Made by a program: the position numbers and the translations under genes. Of a stretch of DNA of 64,000 bases, positions 63,495 to 64,000 are shown in pieces (the first letter of the stretch is position 1; every line of letters starts with the position of its first letter). The notes beneath the pieces are model-generated. The model made no database searches, had not been told where the DNA came from, and saw only the letters and a list, made by a program, of their open reading frames with translations. The stretch comes from CAYOHY01 sp964403885. Lineage in GTDB: Bacteria > Actinomycetota > Coriobacteriia > Anaerosomatales > PHET01. The stretch lies in contig CAYOHY010000005.1 in NCBI GenBank assembly GCA_964403885.1, forward strand, positions 1-64,000, written 5' to 3'.

Positions 63495-64000
63495 ATGGGC
63501 GACCAAAGGGTTTGGATTTCTCGCCACAGCACCAGTGACAGGTCTGGGGATCTGGCTTTGGTGCGAGCGGCACAGGAGGGCGACCAACTCGCGAGCTGCG
63601 AGCTGGTGAAGCGATACCGTTCCCTCATCCGCTACAAAGCACGCACCTACTTCCTTGTCGGTGCGGATCGCGAGGACATCATCCAAGAGGGCATGATCGG
63701 CCTGTTCAAGGCGATCCGGGACTACGACCCCACGCGGCAGGCGAGCTTTCACTCGTTCGCAGAGCTGTGCGTGACCCGGCAGATCATCACAGCGGTGAAG
63801 TCGTCCACGCGACAGAAACATTCGCCGCTCAACGGCTACGTCTCGCTCTCGCGTCCGGCAGGCTCCGAAGATGAGGGGGAGCGCCTGCTCTCGGACATCA
63901 TCGCCGCGCGTGAGATCTGTGACCCGGCCGAGATCGTCATCGGAGCGTGGGAGGCCGAGTACATACGGGGCGGTGTCGTCGAGGCACTTTCGCCGTTCGA
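63495..64000 (+). CDS. sigH: SigH-like RNA polymerase sigma factor (3' end cut by window)
   Basis: The gene begins at ATG 63495 (GAGGGGG before it) and runs past the window edge; 168 residues are visible. The sigma-70 region 2 core is plain: EDIIQEGMIGLFKAIRDYDP, FAELCVTRQIITAVKSSTRQK and LNGYVSLSRP, which matches Bacillus SigH/Spo0H. The place after yacP is also as in Bacillus. Region 4 would lie outside the window. What it controls in this organism is not visible. Confidence 0.93.
   Translation, partial: MGDQRVWISRHSTSDRSGDLALVRAAQEGDQLASCELVKRYRSLIRYKARTYFLVGADREDIIQEGMIGLFKAIRDYDPTRQASFHSFAELCVTRQIITAVKSSTRQKHSPLNGYVSLSRPAGSEDEGERLLSDIIAAREICDPAEIVIGAWEAEYIRGGVVEALSPF

Overview
The window comes from a high-GC anaerobe. 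Three things point to Actinomycetota, probably class Coriobacteriia and perhaps the H2-oxidising, metal-reducing Anaerosomatales/OPB41 group: the gene order greA-lysS-clpC-radA-disA-yacL-ispD-ispF-cysE-cysS-rlmB-yacP-sigH, a Rex repressor, and many multihaem cytochromes beside a [NiFe] hydrogenase. This placement is inference from gene content, not a database result.

Layout. Bases 1-4741 hold a membrane protein, a TPR lipoprotein, an anchored TPR protein and an anchored NHL beta-propeller. Bases 4742-9814 hold a Rex-type operator, a structured leader, a Tat-exported [NiFe] hydrogenase (small then large subunit) and a hexahaem cytochrome. Bases 9815-19027 hold an unidentified regulator-like protein, a 14-haem cytochrome split by an FG-GAP propeller, a second TPR/FGTDGR protein and a 1232-residue Ig-repeat exoprotein. 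Bases 19057-31351 hold an L,D-transpeptidase, a complete chemotaxis operon (cheR, mcp, cheW, cheY, cheB, cheA, cheC, cheD) with no flagellar genes, a Rossmann-GAF-GGDEF protein and two cell-wall proteins. Bases 31478-38128 hold pilT, VanZ-like and EamA membrane proteins, a class A PBP, a J-domain protein and a DUF362 ferredoxin. Bases 38156-38830 hold a small ferredoxin and an ArsD-like gene with an in-frame TGA that is best read as selenocysteine, behind a CsoR/CstR-type operator. A second mcp, ridA and a 24-haem NapC-like cytochrome follow (38887-42761), then tRNA-Pro(CGG) and several small genes. Bases 45019-49710 hold a SAM hydrolase, a YhaM nuclease, an MTA phosphorylase, an M50 protease and rex. 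Bases 49790-64000 hold tatA and the conserved housekeeping string ending in a sigH-like gene cut by the window edge.

How it fits together. Periplasmic H2 oxidation could feed electrons through the cytochromes (44 possible haem sites in three genes) towards the cell surface, with the propeller, TPR and Ig-repeat proteins as scaffolds. A shared palindrome, TTGTAAC-N4-GTTACAA, lies before rex, before the hydrogenase operon and before the TPR/NHL genes, so NADH/NAD+ balance probably controls this machinery. Two mcp genes with almost no external domain, a possibly NAD-sensing GGDEF protein and pilT suggest energy-directed surface motility or adhesion.

The strongest candidate for something undescribed is the selenocysteine-containing ArsD-like protein and its ferredoxin partner at 38156-38793. 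No mobile elements, CRISPR arrays or rRNA genes were seen.
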